A stretch of DNA of 64,000 bases from Streptomyces fagopyri (GCF_009498275.1 NZ_CP045643.1:4712001-4776000); one strand, 5' to 3'; shown: positions 47,214 to 57,635, counted from the first letter of the stretch. Notes: generated by a model not told the origin, from the sequence alone. Numbers and translations: made by a program.

Positions 47214-48476
47214 TTACCGGCGCTCAAAGCGGGCCATAGAGGCCGCAACGGCCGCGTAGAGCAGGGCCACGGTGACCACGAGGGGGGCTGAACGTCCGTC
47301 AGAAGGCAGTATGAGAGCGGCTACTGCGGCCGCGCCGACGAACGCGACGTTGAACAGGACGTCGTAGACGGAAAAGATCCGGCCTCGGTAGCCGTCGTCG
47401 ACCGAGGACTGCACCACGGTGTCGGTGGCTATCTTCGCGCCCTGTGTGGTCAGGCCCAGCACGAAGGCGGCGGCCAGCACGGGAGGCGGGGTGAAGGGCA
47501 GGCCGAGAGCGGGCTCCAGGACCGCGGCCGTGCCGGCGCACACGACGATCCAGCCTCCGGGGCCCAGCCGCCCCACCGCCCATGGAGTCACCACGGCCGC
47601 GGCGAAGAAGCCCGCCCCGGAGATACCCACGGCCAGCCCCAGGAGGGCGAGCCCGTCGTCCGAGCCGGACGACCACGCGTACCGGCAGAGCATCAGCATC
47701 ATGACCGTCAGGGCGCCGTAGCAGAAGCGCATCAGCGTCATGGCCAGGAGCGCCCAGGCGGCCTCCCGTCGCGCCGGCTCGGCGAGATGGCGCACGCCCG
47801 CCACCAGACCGCGCGCGGTGCCGGCCAGCGCCGCGCGCAGGCTCGGCCGTACCCAGGGCTGCTCAGGGCCGAGCAGTTCCGGCGAGATGCGCAGCGAGGC
47901 GAGCGCCGCGCACAAGTAGAGGGCGGCCCCGACGAGCACGACCGCCGCGTCCGAGTCCGAGGCGACCAGCCGCACGGCGAAGGCGAGGCCACCGCCCGCG
48001 GTCGCGGCGAGTGTCCCGGCGGTGGGCGAGAGCGAGTTGGCGATCACCAGCCGGTCGGAGTCGACGACGCGGGGCAGCGCGGCCGAGAGTCCCGCGAGGA
48101 CGAAGCGGTTGACCGCGGTGACGCAGAGCGCGGAGGCGTAGAAGAGTCCGGCGGGAACGTGGCTCAGCATCAGAACGGCCGTCACGCACGCCAGCGCAGC
48201 CCGCAGCATGTTGCCGTACAGGAAGACCTGGCGGCGTCGCCAGCGGTCCAGCAGGACGCCGGCGAAGGGGCCGATGAGGGAGTACGGGAGGAGCAGGACG
48301 GCCATCGCCGAGGCGATGGAGGCGGCCGAGGTCTGTTTCTCCGGGGAGAAGACGACGTAGGTGGCGAGCGCGACCTGGTAGACCCCGTCGGCGCCCTGGG
48401 ACAGCAGGCGGATCCCGAGCAGACGTCTGAAGTTCTGGAAGCGCAGGAGGACGCGCAGGTCACGCACGACGGCCAT
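47214..48476 (-). CDS. MFS transporter
   Basis: 420 residues, about 12 membrane helices. Landmarks: LLGIRLLSQGADGVYQVALATYV in helix 1 and GPFAGVLLDRWRRRQVFLYGN, the MFS loop 2-3 signature. No specific substrate motif. ATG 48476 chosen (GAGG 9 nt upstream); a GTG at 48491 has no ribosome site. Confidence 0.88.
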   Translation of the reverse strand: MAVVRDLRVLLRFQNFRRLLGIRLLSQGADGVYQVALATYVVFSPEKQTSAASIASAMAVLLLPYSLIGPFAGVLLDRWRRRQVFLYGNMLRAALACVTAVLMLSHVPAGLFYASALCVTAVNRFVLAGLSAALPRVVDSDRLVIANSLSPTAGTLAATAGGGLAFAVRLVASDSDAAVVLVGAALYLCAALASLRISPELLGPEQPWVRPSLRAALAGTARGLVAGVRHLAEPARREAAWALLAMTLMRFCYGALTVMMLMLCRYAWSSGSDDGLALLGLAVGISGAGFFAAAVVTPWAVGRLGPGGWIVVCAGTAAVLEPALGLPFTPPPVLAAAFVLGLTTQGAKIATDTVVQSSVDDGYRGRIFSVYDVLFNVAFVGAAAVAALILPSDGRSAPLVVTVALLYAAVAASMARFERR

Positions 48477-48501
48477 GGGGCACAGCCTCACATACGAGGA
48501 A

Positions 48502-48528
48502 GGTCCCCGGATCAGTGACCCGGGGACC
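48502..48528 (-). terminator. Terminator between ino1 and the MFS gene
   Basis: 9-bp stem GGTCCCCGG / CCGGGGACC with a 9-nt loop, followed on the minus strand by TTCCT. Confidence 0.65.
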
Positions 48529-48644
48529 CTCGACGGGCAGGAGCGAAGAGCCCCTCGGCGCTGTGCGCGGCGTCTTGCCGGTCCGCGGTGCCGCGTCCTG
48601 CGGGCACTGCGAACCGTGTCGGCCGGCGCTCGGCGCCTGTCTTT

Positions 48645-49727
48645 CTAGCGCTCGACCTCGCCCTTGATGAACTTCTCGACGTTCGCGAGAGCCTCGTCGT
48701 CGAAGTACTGGACCGGCGGGGACTTCATGAAGTACGACGACGCGGACAGGATCGGGCCACCGATACCGCGGTCCTTGGCGATCTTCGCGGCGCGCAGGGC
48801 GTCGATGATGACGCCGGCCGAGTTCGGGGAGTCCCAGACCTCGAGCTTGTACTCCAGGTTCAGCGGGACGTCACCGAAGGCACGGCCCTCGAGGCGGACG
48901 TAGGCCCACTTGCGGTCGTCGAGCCACTGGACGTAGTCCGACGGGCCGATGTGGACGTTCTTCTCGCCCAGGTCGCGGTCGGGGATCTGCGAGGTGACGG
49001 CCTGCGTCTTCGAGATCTTCTTGGACTCGAGGCGGTCGCGCTCCAGCATGTTCTTGAAGTCCATGTTGCCGCCGACGTTGAGCTGCATGGTGCGCTCAAG
49101 ACGGACACCACGGTCCTCGAACAGCTTCGCCATCACACGGTGCGTGATGGTGGCGCCGACCTGCGACTTGATGTCGTCGCCGACGATCGGGACACCGGCC
49201 TCGGTGAACTTGTCCGCCCACTCCTTGGTGCCGGCGATGAAGACCGGGAGGGCGTTGACGAAGGCGACCTTGGCGTCGATGGCGCACTGGGCGTAGAACT
49301 TCGCCGCGTCCTCGGAGCCGACGGGCAGGTAGCAGATCAGGACGTCGACGTGCTTGTCCTTGAGGATCTGGACGACGTCGACCGGGGCCTCGGCGGACTC
49401 CTCGATCGTCATGCGGTAGTACTTGCCGAGGCCGTCGAGCGTGTGGCCACGCTGGACCGTGACGCCCTTGTTCGGGACGTCGCAGATCTTGATGGTGTTG
49501 TTCTCGCTGGCACCGATGGCGTCGGAGAGGTCGAGGCCGACCTTCTTCGCGTCGACGTCGAACGCGGCGACGAACTCGACGTCACCCACGTGGTACTCGC
49601 CGAACTGGACGTGCATCAGGCCGGGGACCTTGGCCGCCGGGTCGGCGTCCTTGTAGTACTCGACGCCCTGAACCAGCGAGGCGGCGCAGTTGCCCACGCC
49701 GACGATGGCTACGCGAACCGAACCCAT
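48645..49727 (-). CDS. Inositol-3-phosphate synthase
   Basis: 360 residues from ATG 49727. NAD motif [16 protein letters not shown] (6-21), then [12 protein letters not shown], and the catalytic region SYFMKSPP near the C-terminus. Converts glucose-6-phosphate to inositol phosphate, the first committed step to mycothiol and phosphatidylinositol in actinobacteria. Lies directly downstream of padR (44 bp), so PadR may control it. Confidence 0.96.
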   Translation of the reverse strand: MGSVRVAIVGVGNCAASLVQGVEYYKDADPAAKVPGLMHVQFGEYHVGDVEFVAAFDVDAKKVGLDLSDAIGASENNTIKICDVPNKGVTVQRGHTLDGLGKYYRMTIEESAEAPVDVVQILKDKHVDVLICYLPVGSEDAAKFYAQCAIDAKVAFVNALPVFIAGTKEWADKFTEAGVPIVGDDIKSQVGATITHRVMAKLFEDRGVRLERTMQLNVGGNMDFKNMLERDRLESKKISKTQAVTSQIPDRDLGEKNVHIGPSDYVQWLDDRKWAYVRLEGRAFGDVPLNLEYKLEVWDSPNSAGVIIDALRAAKIAKDRGIGGPILSASSYFMKSPPVQYFDDEALANVEKFIKGEVER

Positions 49728-49771
49728 TCCGGTTGCTCCCTGTGTGTACGAGGTGAAGCCCCGACTGGACC

Positions 49772-50479
49772 TCACGTGGTGGTGTCGTCGGACGGATCCG
49801 GTCGGGAGTCTTCCCGGTGCCGGGGCAGGCCGCCCGTCTCTCCAGATGTGCTGTGCTGCGGAGCGGGACCGTCGGAGGCACCCCGGGAGGTGCCTTCGGT
49901 GGCAGGACCTTTGACGTCCCGTCCCGCCCGCTCGCTTTCGATGAGCTCGTTCAGCCAGCGCACTTCGCGCTCCACGGACTCCATTCCGTGGCGCTGGAGC
50001 TCAAGGGTGTAGTCGTCGAGGCGCTCCCGGGTGCGTGCCAGAGAGGCGCGCATCTTCTCCAGGCGCTCCTCGAGCCGGCTGCGGCGGCCCTCGAGTACGC
50101 GCATGCGTACGTCGCGTGACGTCTGCCCGAAGAAAGCGAAACGAGCGGCGAAGTGTTCGTCCTCGTACGCGTCGGGACCCGTCTGCGAGAGCAGCTCCTC
50201 GAAGTGTTCCTTACCTTCCGCCGTCAACCGGTAGACGATCTTGGCGCGACGCCCCGCGAGTGGTGCGGCGAGGGCGTCCTCGGGGGTGTTCCCCGATTCC
50301 TCGATCAACCAGCCGTTGGTGACCAGCGTCTTGAGGCAGGGGTAGAGCGTCCCGTAGCTGAACGCCCGGAACACACCGAGTGACGTATTGAGTCGTTTGC
50401 GCAGCTCATAGCCGTGCATCGGGGACTCGCGGAGCAGGCCGAGAACGGCGAACTCGAGGATCCCGGAGCGCCGGCTCAT
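49772..50479 (-). CDS. PadR family transcriptional regulator
   Basis: 235 residues from ATG 50479 after GGGAGG. Winged helix at about 5-80 ([36 protein letters not shown]), then a long helical C-terminal dimer part and a polar tail. Its own start is preceded by a 27-bp palindrome, a likely autoregulatory operator. Conserved pairing with the inositol phosphate synthase gene suggests that is its target. Confidence 0.93.
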   Translation of the reverse strand: MSRRSGILEFAVLGLLRESPMHGYELRKRLNTSLGVFRAFSYGTLYPCLKTLVTNGWLIEESGNTPEDALAAPLAGRRAKIVYRLTAEGKEHFEELLSQTGPDAYEDEHFAARFAFFGQTSRDVRMRVLEGRRSRLEERLEKMRASLARTRERLDDYTLELQRHGMESVEREVRWLNELIESERAGRDVKGPATEGTSRGASDGPAPQHSTSGETGGLPRHREDSRPDPSDDTTT

Positions 50480-50526
50480 GTCGCCTCCCGTCTGTCGCGG
50501 CCTCCCCGGCACGTTCTTTATGCCGA

Positions 50527-50553
50527 GCTGATGTATCGACTCGATACATCAGC
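50527..50553. promoter_or_regulatory. Probable PadR operator
   Basis: Perfect inverted repeat with 13-bp arms around a single central C (50540); the core reads ATGTATCGA-C-TCGATACAT. AT-rich relative to its surroundings and 48 nt upstream of padR. PadR proteins typically bind ATGT-N8-ACAT-type sites, which this matches. The rest of the padR-PBP gap (50480-50853) shows no other structure. Confidence 0.85.
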
Positions 50554-50853
50554 ACGATAGATCGGTCATGCGTCTGCGACAAGAGGGACCACGGTGAACG
50601 GCGTCACATCACCGATTCATACGAAGCAAGTTGCCTGATTTGAGGTGAACTTCGGAGCTAGGTGGGTTTTGACGGTGCGTAGTCTGTGCGCCATGCAAAA
50701 CCACCGGGAACCGAGTGACGCCTGAGGACGTCTTCGTCCTCGGTGCAGTACGGGTGAATGTGTGATCGACCGCATCCGTACTTCGGGGGGACCGGAAACC
50801 AGCCGCCGTTTCCAGGCGCGCAAGGGTGCGCCTGCCCTAGGAGTAGTCGTTCG

Positions 50854-53547
50854 ATGAGCGAGCACCGTCGCAAACCGCCGCAGCAGCAGGGTGGCGGACG
50901 TGCCGCGGCCCGGCGCGGCCAGCCCGGCCCGTCCGCCGACCGCCGCGCGACACCGCGAGGCGCCACCGGGTCACCTTCCGACTCCTATGAGTCACCATCC
51001 GGCTCCGGTGGGTCAGGGGGTGACGAGGAGCGCACGTACGGTGGCCGCGCCGAGGCCAGGCGCGCGGCACAGAAGAGCAGTGGCGGCGGACGCCGCAGAG
51101 GCGCGGAGGCCGCCGGACCCGGAGGCCGCCGGGGTGGTCCGGGCGGCCCGAACGGGCCGGGCCGGGGCCGGCCCGCGGGGCCCGTCAAGAAACGGATCAT
51201 CGACTACCCGCGCGCGGGTAGGTCGGGGGGTGCCCGCTGGGTGCCTTCGTGGAAGCTGGTGTCGGGCCTGTTCATCGGCTTCGTCGGGAGCCTGGTGGCC
51301 GTGGCCGGCATCGGGTACGCCATGGTGAGCGTCCCTGATGTGGCGCACACCGCCGAGGCCCAGAACAACGTCTACTACTGGGCGGACGGCAGCCAGATGG
51401 TCGCCACCGGTGGTGAGGCGAACCGCCAGATCATCAACTACTCGCAGATCCCCGCCGCGATGCGCTACGCCGTCATCTCGCAGGAGAACAAGACCTTCGA
51501 GACCGACAGTGGCGTCGACCCGAAGGGCATCGCGCGTGCCTTCCTGAACATGGCCAGGGGTGGCCAGACGCAGGGTGGCTCCACCATCACCCAGCAGTAC
51601 GTCAAGAACGCGATGCTGGACGACCAGTCGCAGACGATCTCCCGGAAGTTCAAGGAGATCTTCGTCTCGATCAAGGTGGGCGCCACGGTCAAGAAGGAAA
51701 AGATCATGGAGGGCTACCTGAACTCCGCGTACTACGGTCGCGGAGCCTACGGACTCCAGGCGGCCGCACGCGCGTACTTCGACAAGGACGCCATCAAGCT
51801 CGACGAGAGTCAGTGCGCCTTCCTGGCGGCGATGCTCAAGGGTGCGACGTACTACGACCCGGCGGGTGCTCAGTCGCTCGATACGGAGGCCAGTCCTGAA
51901 AACAACAGGAAGCGGGCCACGGCCCAGTGGTCGGACACACTGGACAAAGAGGTCAAGTACGGGCATCTGAGCGCGGCGAAGCGGGCCACGTTCAAGGAGC
52001 TTCCCACGTCCAAGAACCCCCGTTCGAATACCCGGCTCAGCGGCCAGATCGGCTACCTCGTCGACCTCGCCAAGGGGTACGTCGTCCACAACACCAAGAT
52101 CACCGAAAATCAGCTCCAGCAGGGCGGCTACTCGATCTACACGACCTTCGACAAGTCGAAGGTCAAGGCCCTCGAAGACGCCGTCAAGAAAGTCCGCAGC
52201 AAGAAGATCGACCCCAAGAAGCGGCCGGAAACGGACAAGTTCGTCCAGTTCGGCGGGGCCTCGGTCGATCCGACCACGGGGGCGATCAAGGCCATCTACG
52301 GCGGTGAGGACGCGACCAAGCACTTCACCAACAACGCGGACCAGACCGGTGCCCAGGTGGGATCGACGTTCAAGCCGTTCGTCCTCGCGGCCGCCATGCA
52401 GTGGGGCGTCAAGGATCCCAAGGGGTCGTCGGAGCGCAAGATCGCCTCTCCGAAGAGCCTGTACAGCGGCAAGAACAAGCTCAAGATCAAGACCTACGAC
52501 GGCAGCGTCTGGACCGACAAGGACAACAAGGAGTGGCTCCAGACCAACGACGGCAACGAGTCGTACAACCCGCCGAGCTACAAGATCGACCTGCGTGAGG
52601 CGATGCGGGAGTCCGTCAACTCCGCGTACGTCCAGCTCGGCATGGACGTCGGTCTGGACAAGGTGGAGGAGTCCGTGTTGAACGCGGGCATCCTCAAGAG
52701 CAGCCTGGCGAGCTCGGCCTTCCCGTCGTTCTCCATCGGTACCTCCGACCCCAGTGCGATCCGTATGGCCGGCGCGTACGCCACCTTCGCGGACAGCGGA
52801 CAGCAGCGTGACCCCTACTCGGTCGAGAAGATCAGCAGCAAGGACGGCGTGGTCTTCGACCACCACAAGATCGCCAAGTCGAAGGAGGCCTTCAGTCCGG
52901 AGGTCGCCGACAACGTCACCGACGTGCTGAAGACCGTGGTGGACAAGGGAACCGGTACGGCCGCGCAGCTGACCGGCCGCCAGGTGGCCGGCAAGACCGG
53001 TACCACCGACGGCAACAAGTCGGCCTGGTTCGTCGGCTACACCCCGCAGCTGTCGACCTCGATCGGCATGTACCGCCTGGACGACGACGCGAGCAGCAAG
53101 AACCGCACGTTCCTGGAGATGTACGGCACGGGCGGCGAGAAGAAGATCCACGGCGCCTCGTTCCCCGCCCAGATCTGGCACGACTACATGGAGACCGCGC
53201 TCAAGGGGCAGAAGGCGGAGAATTTCCCGACGCCGCAGCCCATCGGCGAGGTCCTCAACGCCGCCCCGAGTCCCTCCCCGACGCCGTCGGCCACTTCGAC
53301 GCCGTCGCCGAGTCCGACGCCGAGCGACACCCCCAGTCCGACGCTCAGCAACTCTCCCTCGCCCACGACGAGTGAGACCTGCAAGAAGTTCGACTGGACG
53401 TGCAACGGCAACGGCGGCACGGACGCAGGAGGCAGTGGCAACGGCGGGACGGACGGAGGAGTCACCGACAGTCCCTCGCCGACCGATACCGCCGGCAACG
53501 GCGGCAACGGCAACGGCGGCGGCTTCATCCGTGGCCAGAACGGCTGA
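50854..53547 (+). CDS. Bifunctional class A penicillin-binding protein
   Basis: 897 residues from ATG 50854 (AGGAG 10 nt upstream). Disordered basic N-terminus (1-130), membrane anchor (about 134-158), glycosyltransferase GT51 domain with Glu211 in SQENKTFETDSGVD and GGSTITQQYVKN (241-252), then the transpeptidase with Ser504-x-x-Lys507 in GSTFKPF, SVN (587-589) and KTGT (714-717). The C-terminal 130 residues are Ser/Pro/Thr repeats followed by Gly/Asn repeats with a Cys pair. Makes and cross-links peptidoglycan. Confidence 0.96.
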   Translation: MSEHRRKPPQQQGGGRAAARRGQPGPSADRRATPRGATGSPSDSYESPSGSGGSGGDEERTYGGRAEARRAAQKSSGGGRRRGAEAAGPGGRRGGPGGPNGPGRGRPAGPVKKRIIDYPRAGRSGGARWVPSWKLVSGLFIGFVGSLVAVAGIGYAMVSVPDVAHTAEAQNNVYYWADGSQMVATGGEANRQIINYSQIPAAMRYAVISQENKTFETDSGVDPKGIARAFLNMARGGQTQGGSTITQQYVKNAMLDDQSQTISRKFKEIFVSIKVGATVKKEKIMEGYLNSAYYGRGAYGLQAAARAYFDKDAIKLDESQCAFLAAMLKGATYYDPAGAQSLDTEASPENNRKRATAQWSDTLDKEVKYGHLSAAKRATFKELPTSKNPRSNTRLSGQIGYLVDLAKGYVVHNTKITENQLQQGGYSIYTTFDKSKVKALEDAVKKVRSKKIDPKKRPETDKFVQFGGASVDPTTGAIKAIYGGEDATKHFTNNADQTGAQVGSTFKPFVLAAAMQWGVKDPKGSSERKIASPKSLYSGKNKLKIKTYDGSVWTDKDNKEWLQTNDGNESYNPPSYKIDLREAMRESVNSAYVQLGMDVGLDKVEESVLNAGILKSSLASSAFPSFSIGTSDPSAIRMAGAYATFADSGQQRDPYSVEKISSKDGVVFDHHKIAKSKEAFSPEVADNVTDVLKTVVDKGTGTAAQLTGRQVAGKTGTTDGNKSAWFVGYTPQLSTSIGMYRLDDDASSKNRTFLEMYGTGGEKKIHGASFPAQIWHDYMETALKGQKAENFPTPQPIGEVLNAAPSPSPTPSATSTPSPSPTPSDTPSPTLSNSPSPTTSETCKKFDWTCNGNGGTDAGGSGNGGTDGGVTDSPSPTDTAGNGGNGNGGGFIRGQNG

Positions 53548-53586
53548 GTGAGGGACACCCGGGCCGAGCGACAGACGCGAGCCTGA

Positions 53587-53626
53587 CGAAAGGGGGCCGA
53601 CGGCACACGCCGTCGGCCCCCTTTCG
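53587..53626 (+). terminator. Terminator of the PBP gene
   Basis: Perfect 18-bp arms with an ACAC loop, 39 nt past the stop. Confidence 0.9.
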
Positions 53627-53730
53627 CATGAACGGCCCCGGTGTGTCGTTGATCACAAGCGGTCCGGGAGGGGAGGCGGCGTCCGTCACCGACCACCGCG
53701 CTCCCAGGTCCGTACGGCAGGATGTGCGCC

Positions 53731-55236
53731 ATGCCCAGTGCAGAGACGACGCGAGCGAGCGTGCGCGAGCCGGAGCCGGTGCGGCCGACCAAGGAGGACG
53801 AGGTCGCCGCGGCCGGCAGTGAGCTGATCGGCGGCCCCATCGGACGAAGGGCCCTCCTGGGGACGTCCTGGTGGACCCCCGTACGGGTCGTCGCGCTCGT
53901 CGCGATCGCCATGTTCGCCCTCGGCATGGTCCAGAAGCTGCCCTGTTACGACGGCGGCTGGTTCTTCGGGGCCAGCACCCAGTACACGCACGCGTGTTAC
54001 TCGGACATCCCGCACCTCTACCAGGGGCGCGGTTTCGCCGACGGTCTGGTGCCGTACTTCGACAAGCTCCCCGGCGACATGGACTACCTCGAGTACCCCG
54101 TGCTCACCGGTGTGTTCATGGAGGTCGCCGCCTGGCTCACCCCGGGCGGCGGCAGCATCCAGGACCAGGAGCAGATCTACTGGATGGTCAACGCGGGAAT
54201 GCTCATGGTGTGCGCGGCGGTCATCGCCGTGAGCACCGCGCGCACCCACCGCAGGCGCCCCTGGGACGGCCTCCTGGTCGCCCTCGCACCCGCCTTCGCG
54301 CTCACGGCCACCATCAACTGGGACCTCCTCGCCGTGGCGCTGCTGGCCGCCGCGATGCTCATGTGGTCGCGGGGCCGCGCTCTCGCCTTCGGCGTCCTGA
54401 TCGGACTCGCCACCGCCGCCAAGTTCTACCCGTTCCTCGTGATGGGTCCGCTGCTCGTGCTCTGCTGGCGGGCCGGCAAGTGGCGCGAGTTCGGGATCGC
54501 GCTGATGGGCGCCGTGGGGGCCTGGCTGGTCGTGAACCTTCCGGTCATGTACCTCGCCCCGGAGGGCTGGGCGAAGTTCTACAGCTTCAGCCACGACCGG
54601 GGAGTCGACTTCGGTTCGGTCTTCCTGTTCCTCTCGACCTGGTTCAAGATCACGATCACCGCCGACACGGCGAACGCCTGGGCGCTGGTCCTGATGGTGC
54701 TCGTCTGCGTGGGCATGACGGCTCTCGCGCTCACCGCGCCGCGCCGCCCCCGCTTCGCCCAGCTCGCGTTCCTGATCGTCGCGGCCTTCGTCCTCACCAA
54801 CAAGGTCTACTCGCCCCAGTACGTACTGTGGCTGGTCCCCCTCGCGGCGCTGGCCCGGCCGCGCTGGCGGGACTTCCTGATCTGGCAGGCGTGCGAGGTC
54901 GCGTACTTCCTGGGGATCTGGATGTACCTCGCGTACACGACCAGCGGGGACGCCCACAAGGGCCTCTCCTCGCAGGGCTACCAGGTCGCCATCGCCGTCC
55001 ACCTCCTGGGCACGCTGTACCTGTGCGCCGTGGTGGTGCGCGACATCTTCATGCCCGAGCGGGACATGGTCCGCAAGACGGGCGACGACGACCCCTCGGG
55101 CGGAGTCCTCGACGGGGCGGAGGACGCCTTCGTCCTCGGGGCCGCGGCCCATCCACCCAGGCATGCGGCGCAGTTCGACGGCCCGCTGGTGCAGTGGGGC
55201 AGCGGAGGCCCGGCCGTGGAGGAGCGTTCGCCCTGA
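53731..55236 (+). CDS. GT87-type polyprenyl-phosphate-dependent mannosyltransferase
   Basis: 501 residues, about 10-12 membrane helices, GT-C topology. The first loop contains PCYDGGWFFGA, GDMDYLEYPVLTG with the acidic pair typical of GT-C enzymes, and later TINWDLLAVALL and TAAKFYPFLVMGPL as in GT87. The tail (about 430-501) is acidic and cytoplasmic. Probable wall or membrane glycan synthesis; acceptor unknown. ATG 53731 chosen over GTG 53722 for spacing to the AGGA site. Confidence 0.85.
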   Translation: MPSAETTRASVREPEPVRPTKEDEVAAAGSELIGGPIGRRALLGTSWWTPVRVVALVAIAMFALGMVQKLPCYDGGWFFGASTQYTHACYSDIPHLYQGRGFADGLVPYFDKLPGDMDYLEYPVLTGVFMEVAAWLTPGGGSIQDQEQIYWMVNAGMLMVCAAVIAVSTARTHRRRPWDGLLVALAPAFALTATINWDLLAVALLAAAMLMWSRGRALAFGVLIGLATAAKFYPFLVMGPLLVLCWRAGKWREFGIALMGAVGAWLVVNLPVMYLAPEGWAKFYSFSHDRGVDFGSVFLFLSTWFKITITADTANAWALVLMVLVCVGMTALALTAPRRPRFAQLAFLIVAAFVLTNKVYSPQYVLWLVPLAALARPRWRDFLIWQACEVAYFLGIWMYLAYTTSGDAHKGLSSQGYQVAIAVHLLGTLYLCAVVVRDIFMPERDMVRKTGDDDPSGGVLDGAEDAFVLGAAAHPPRHAAQFDGPLVQWGSGGPAVEERSP

Positions 55237-55262
55237 GCGAACAGCGTGGCCCCAGGTCATGA

Positions 55263-55297
55263 GAAAGGCCGTACACGGTGTCCGTGTACGGCCTTTC
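55263..55297. terminator. Bidirectional terminator between convergent genes
   Basis: Perfect 16-bp arms (55263-55278, 55282-55297) with a TGT loop and A/T ends on both sides. Confidence 0.9.
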
Positions 55298-55338
55298 GGC
55301 TGCCCACCGCTCCGGTGAGGGAGAGCGGCTGCCGGGCG

Positions 55339-56370
55339 TCAGCGCTCGACGACGCGGTCGAACTGTGTGGTCGTGTGCCGCAGATGGGCCACCAACTCGT
55401 CGCCGACCCTCGGCTCCGTGGCGTCTGAGGGCACGAAGAGGATCGAGACCTGCATGTGCGGGGGCTCGGCGAACCAGCGCTGCTTGCCCGCCCAGACGAA
55501 CGGCGAAAGGTTTCGGTTGACGGTCGCCAGGCCGGCCCGGGCGACGCCCTTGGCGCGCGGCATGACGCCGTGCAGCGCCTTCGGGGCCTCCAGCCCCACC
55601 CCGTGCGACGTACCGCCCGCCACGACGACGAGCCAGCCGTCCGAGGCCGCCTTCTGCTGCCGGTAGCCGAAGCGGTCGCCCTTGGCGACGGCCGTGACGT
55701 CCAGGACGGCCCCGCGGTACTCGGTCGCGTCGTGGTCGCCCAGCCACAGCCGCGTGCCGATACGGGCGCGGAAGCGGGTCTGCGGGAACTGCTGCTGAAG
55801 CCGCGCGAGTTCCTGGGCCTTCAGATGGCTGACGAACATCGTGTGCAGCGGCAGACGGGCCGCACGCAGGCGGTCCATCCAGCCGATGACCTCCTCGACG
55901 GCGTCCGAGCCGTCGGTACGGTCCAGCGGCAGGTGGATGGCGAAGCCCTCCAGCCGCACGTTCTCGATGGCGGAGTGCAGATGCGGCAGATCCTGCTCGC
56001 TGACACCGTGGCGCTTCATCGAGGACATCACCTCGATGACGACACGGGCGCCCACGAGGCCGTACACGCCGTCGATGGACGACACCGAGCGGATGACACG
56101 GTCGGGCAGCGGTACGGGCTCCTCGCCGCGCCTGAACGGCGTCAGGACCAGCAGGTCGCCGCCGAACCAGTCCTTGATCCGGGCGGCCTCGTACGTGGTG
56201 CCGACGGCGAGGATGTCGGAGCCGAGGCGGGTGGCCTCGTCCGCGAGCCGTTCGTGGCCGAAGCCGTAACCGTTGCCCTTGCAGACGGGGACGAGCCCCG
56301 GGAACTGCTCGGACACCTGCTTGTGGTGTGCCCGCCAGCGCGCGGTGTCGACGTAGAGCGTGAGCGCCAT
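55339..56370 (-). CDS. Alanine-racemase-like PLP protein
   Basis: 343 residues from ATG 56370. Fold type III PLP barrel with the Schiff-base Lys31 in VCKGNGYGFGH, and a C-terminal beta part with DRFGYRQQ. The usual Met-Asp of the alr MDQ motif reads HMQ here and the N-terminal region is short, so true alanine racemase activity is doubtful. It lies next to femX, so a role with an amino-acid wall substrate is plausible. Confidence 0.82.
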   Translation of the reverse strand: MALTLYVDTARWRAHHKQVSEQFPGLVPVCKGNGYGFGHERLADEATRLGSDILAVGTTYEAARIKDWFGGDLLVLTPFRRGEEPVPLPDRVIRSVSSIDGVYGLVGARVVIEVMSSMKRHGVSEQDLPHLHSAIENVRLEGFAIHLPLDRTDGSDAVEEVIGWMDRLRAARLPLHTMFVSHLKAQELARLQQQFPQTRFRARIGTRLWLGDHDATEYRGAVLDVTAVAKGDRFGYRQQKAASDGWLVVVAGGTSHGVGLEAPKALHGVMPRAKGVARAGLATVNRNLSPFVWAGKQRWFAEPPHMQVSILFVPSDATEPRVGDELVAHLRHTTTQFDRVVER

Positions 56371-56513
56371 GGCCGGTCCCGGAACCTTTCTCGTGGCTGC
56401 GGTGTATCAGAGGTATGGAAGGAAAGTGTGGCTCATGCGCCGGGCCGAGCGAGCGGCACCGGGCCGGATCAGCGGCTCGGCATGCTGTTTCGGCCGGCTC
56501 GGCGGCGGGATGC

Positions 56514-57635
56514 TCAGCGGCGCGACATGTAGATGTCGAGCGCCTTGTGCAGCAGCTTGTTGAGCGGGAAGTCCCACTCGCCGAGGTACTCCGCCGCCTG
56601 GCCGCCCGTGCCCACCTTGAACTGGATCAGACCGAAGAGGTGATCGGTCTCGTCGAGCGAGTCGGAGATGCCACGCAGGTCGTACACCGTCGCACCCAGG
56701 GCGTACGAGTCGCGCAGCATCCGCCACTGCATCGCGTTCGAGGGCCGGAACTCACGGCCGATGTTGTCCGAGGCGCCGTAGGAGTACCAGACGTGCCCGC
56801 CGACCACCAGCATCGTCGCCGCCGACAGGTTCACGCCGCCGCGCCGGGCGAAGTAGAGCCGCATCCGGTTGGGGTCCTCGGTGTTGAGGGCCGTCCACAT
56901 GCGCTGGAAGTACGACAGCGGTCGAGGCCGGAAGTGGTCACGGATCGCCGTGATCTCGTACAGCCGCTGCCACTCCTCGAGGTCGTGGTAGCCGCCCTGG
57001 ACGACCTCGACGCCCTCCTTCTCGGCCTTCTTGATGTTGCGGCGCCACAGCTGGTTGAAGTTCTTGTGGACCTCTTCCAGGGAGCGGTTGGCCAGCGGCA
57101 CCTGGAAGACGTAGCGGGGCTGTACGTCGCCGAAGCCGGCGCCGCCGTCCTCACCCTGCTGCCAGCCCATTCGGCGCAGCTTGTCGGCCACCTCGAAGGC
57201 GCGCGGCTCGATGAAGTCGGCCTCGATGTCACGCAGACGCTTCACGTCCGGGTTCTGGATGCCGCCCTTGATGGAGGTGGCCTCCCAGCGCCGGATGATC
57301 ACCGGCGGACCCATCTTCACGGAGAAGGCGCCCTGGTGCTTGAGGTGCGCCAGCATCGGCTGCAGCCACTCGTCGAGGTTCGGCGCGTACCAGTTGATGA
57401 CCGGGCCCTCGGGCAGATAGGCGAGGTAGCGCTTGATCTTGGGCAACTGGCGGTACAGCACCAGCCCGGCGCCGACCATCGCGCCGCTTCTGCCGTCGAA
57501 CCAGCCCAGGCTCTCCGAGCGCCACTCGGCCTTCACGTCGGCCCAGGCCGGGACCTGCATGTGGCTGGCCGAGGGCAGGCTCTGGATGTATGCCAGATGC
57601 TGCTCTCGGCTGATGGTCCTCAGGGTCAGGCTCAT
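56514..57635 (-). CDS. femX: FemX-type peptidoglycan interpeptide bridge transferase
   Basis: 373 residues from ATG 57635 with GAGGAG nine nt upstream. Two GNAT-like lobes; landmarks PAWADVKAEWRSESLGW, RNIKKAEKEGVEV (helical arm) and GASDNIGREFRPSNAMQW. In Streptomyces FemX adds the single Gly to LL-diaminopimelate in lipid II, and it is essential in S. coelicolor. The adjacent racemase-like gene and two upstream wall genes form a wall-synthesis block. Confidence 0.93.
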   Translation of the reverse strand: MSLTLRTISREQHLAYIQSLPSASHMQVPAWADVKAEWRSESLGWFDGRSGAMVGAGLVLYRQLPKIKRYLAYLPEGPVINWYAPNLDEWLQPMLAHLKHQGAFSVKMGPPVIIRRWEATSIKGGIQNPDVKRLRDIEADFIEPRAFEVADKLRRMGWQQGEDGGAGFGDVQPRYVFQVPLANRSLEEVHKNFNQLWRRNIKKAEKEGVEVVQGGYHDLEEWQRLYEITAIRDHFRPRPLSYFQRMWTALNTEDPNRMRLYFARRGGVNLSAATMLVVGGHVWYSYGASDNIGREFRPSNAMQWRMLRDSYALGATVYDLRGISDSLDETDHLFGLIQFKVGTGGQAAEYLGEWDFPLNKLLHKALDIYMSRR

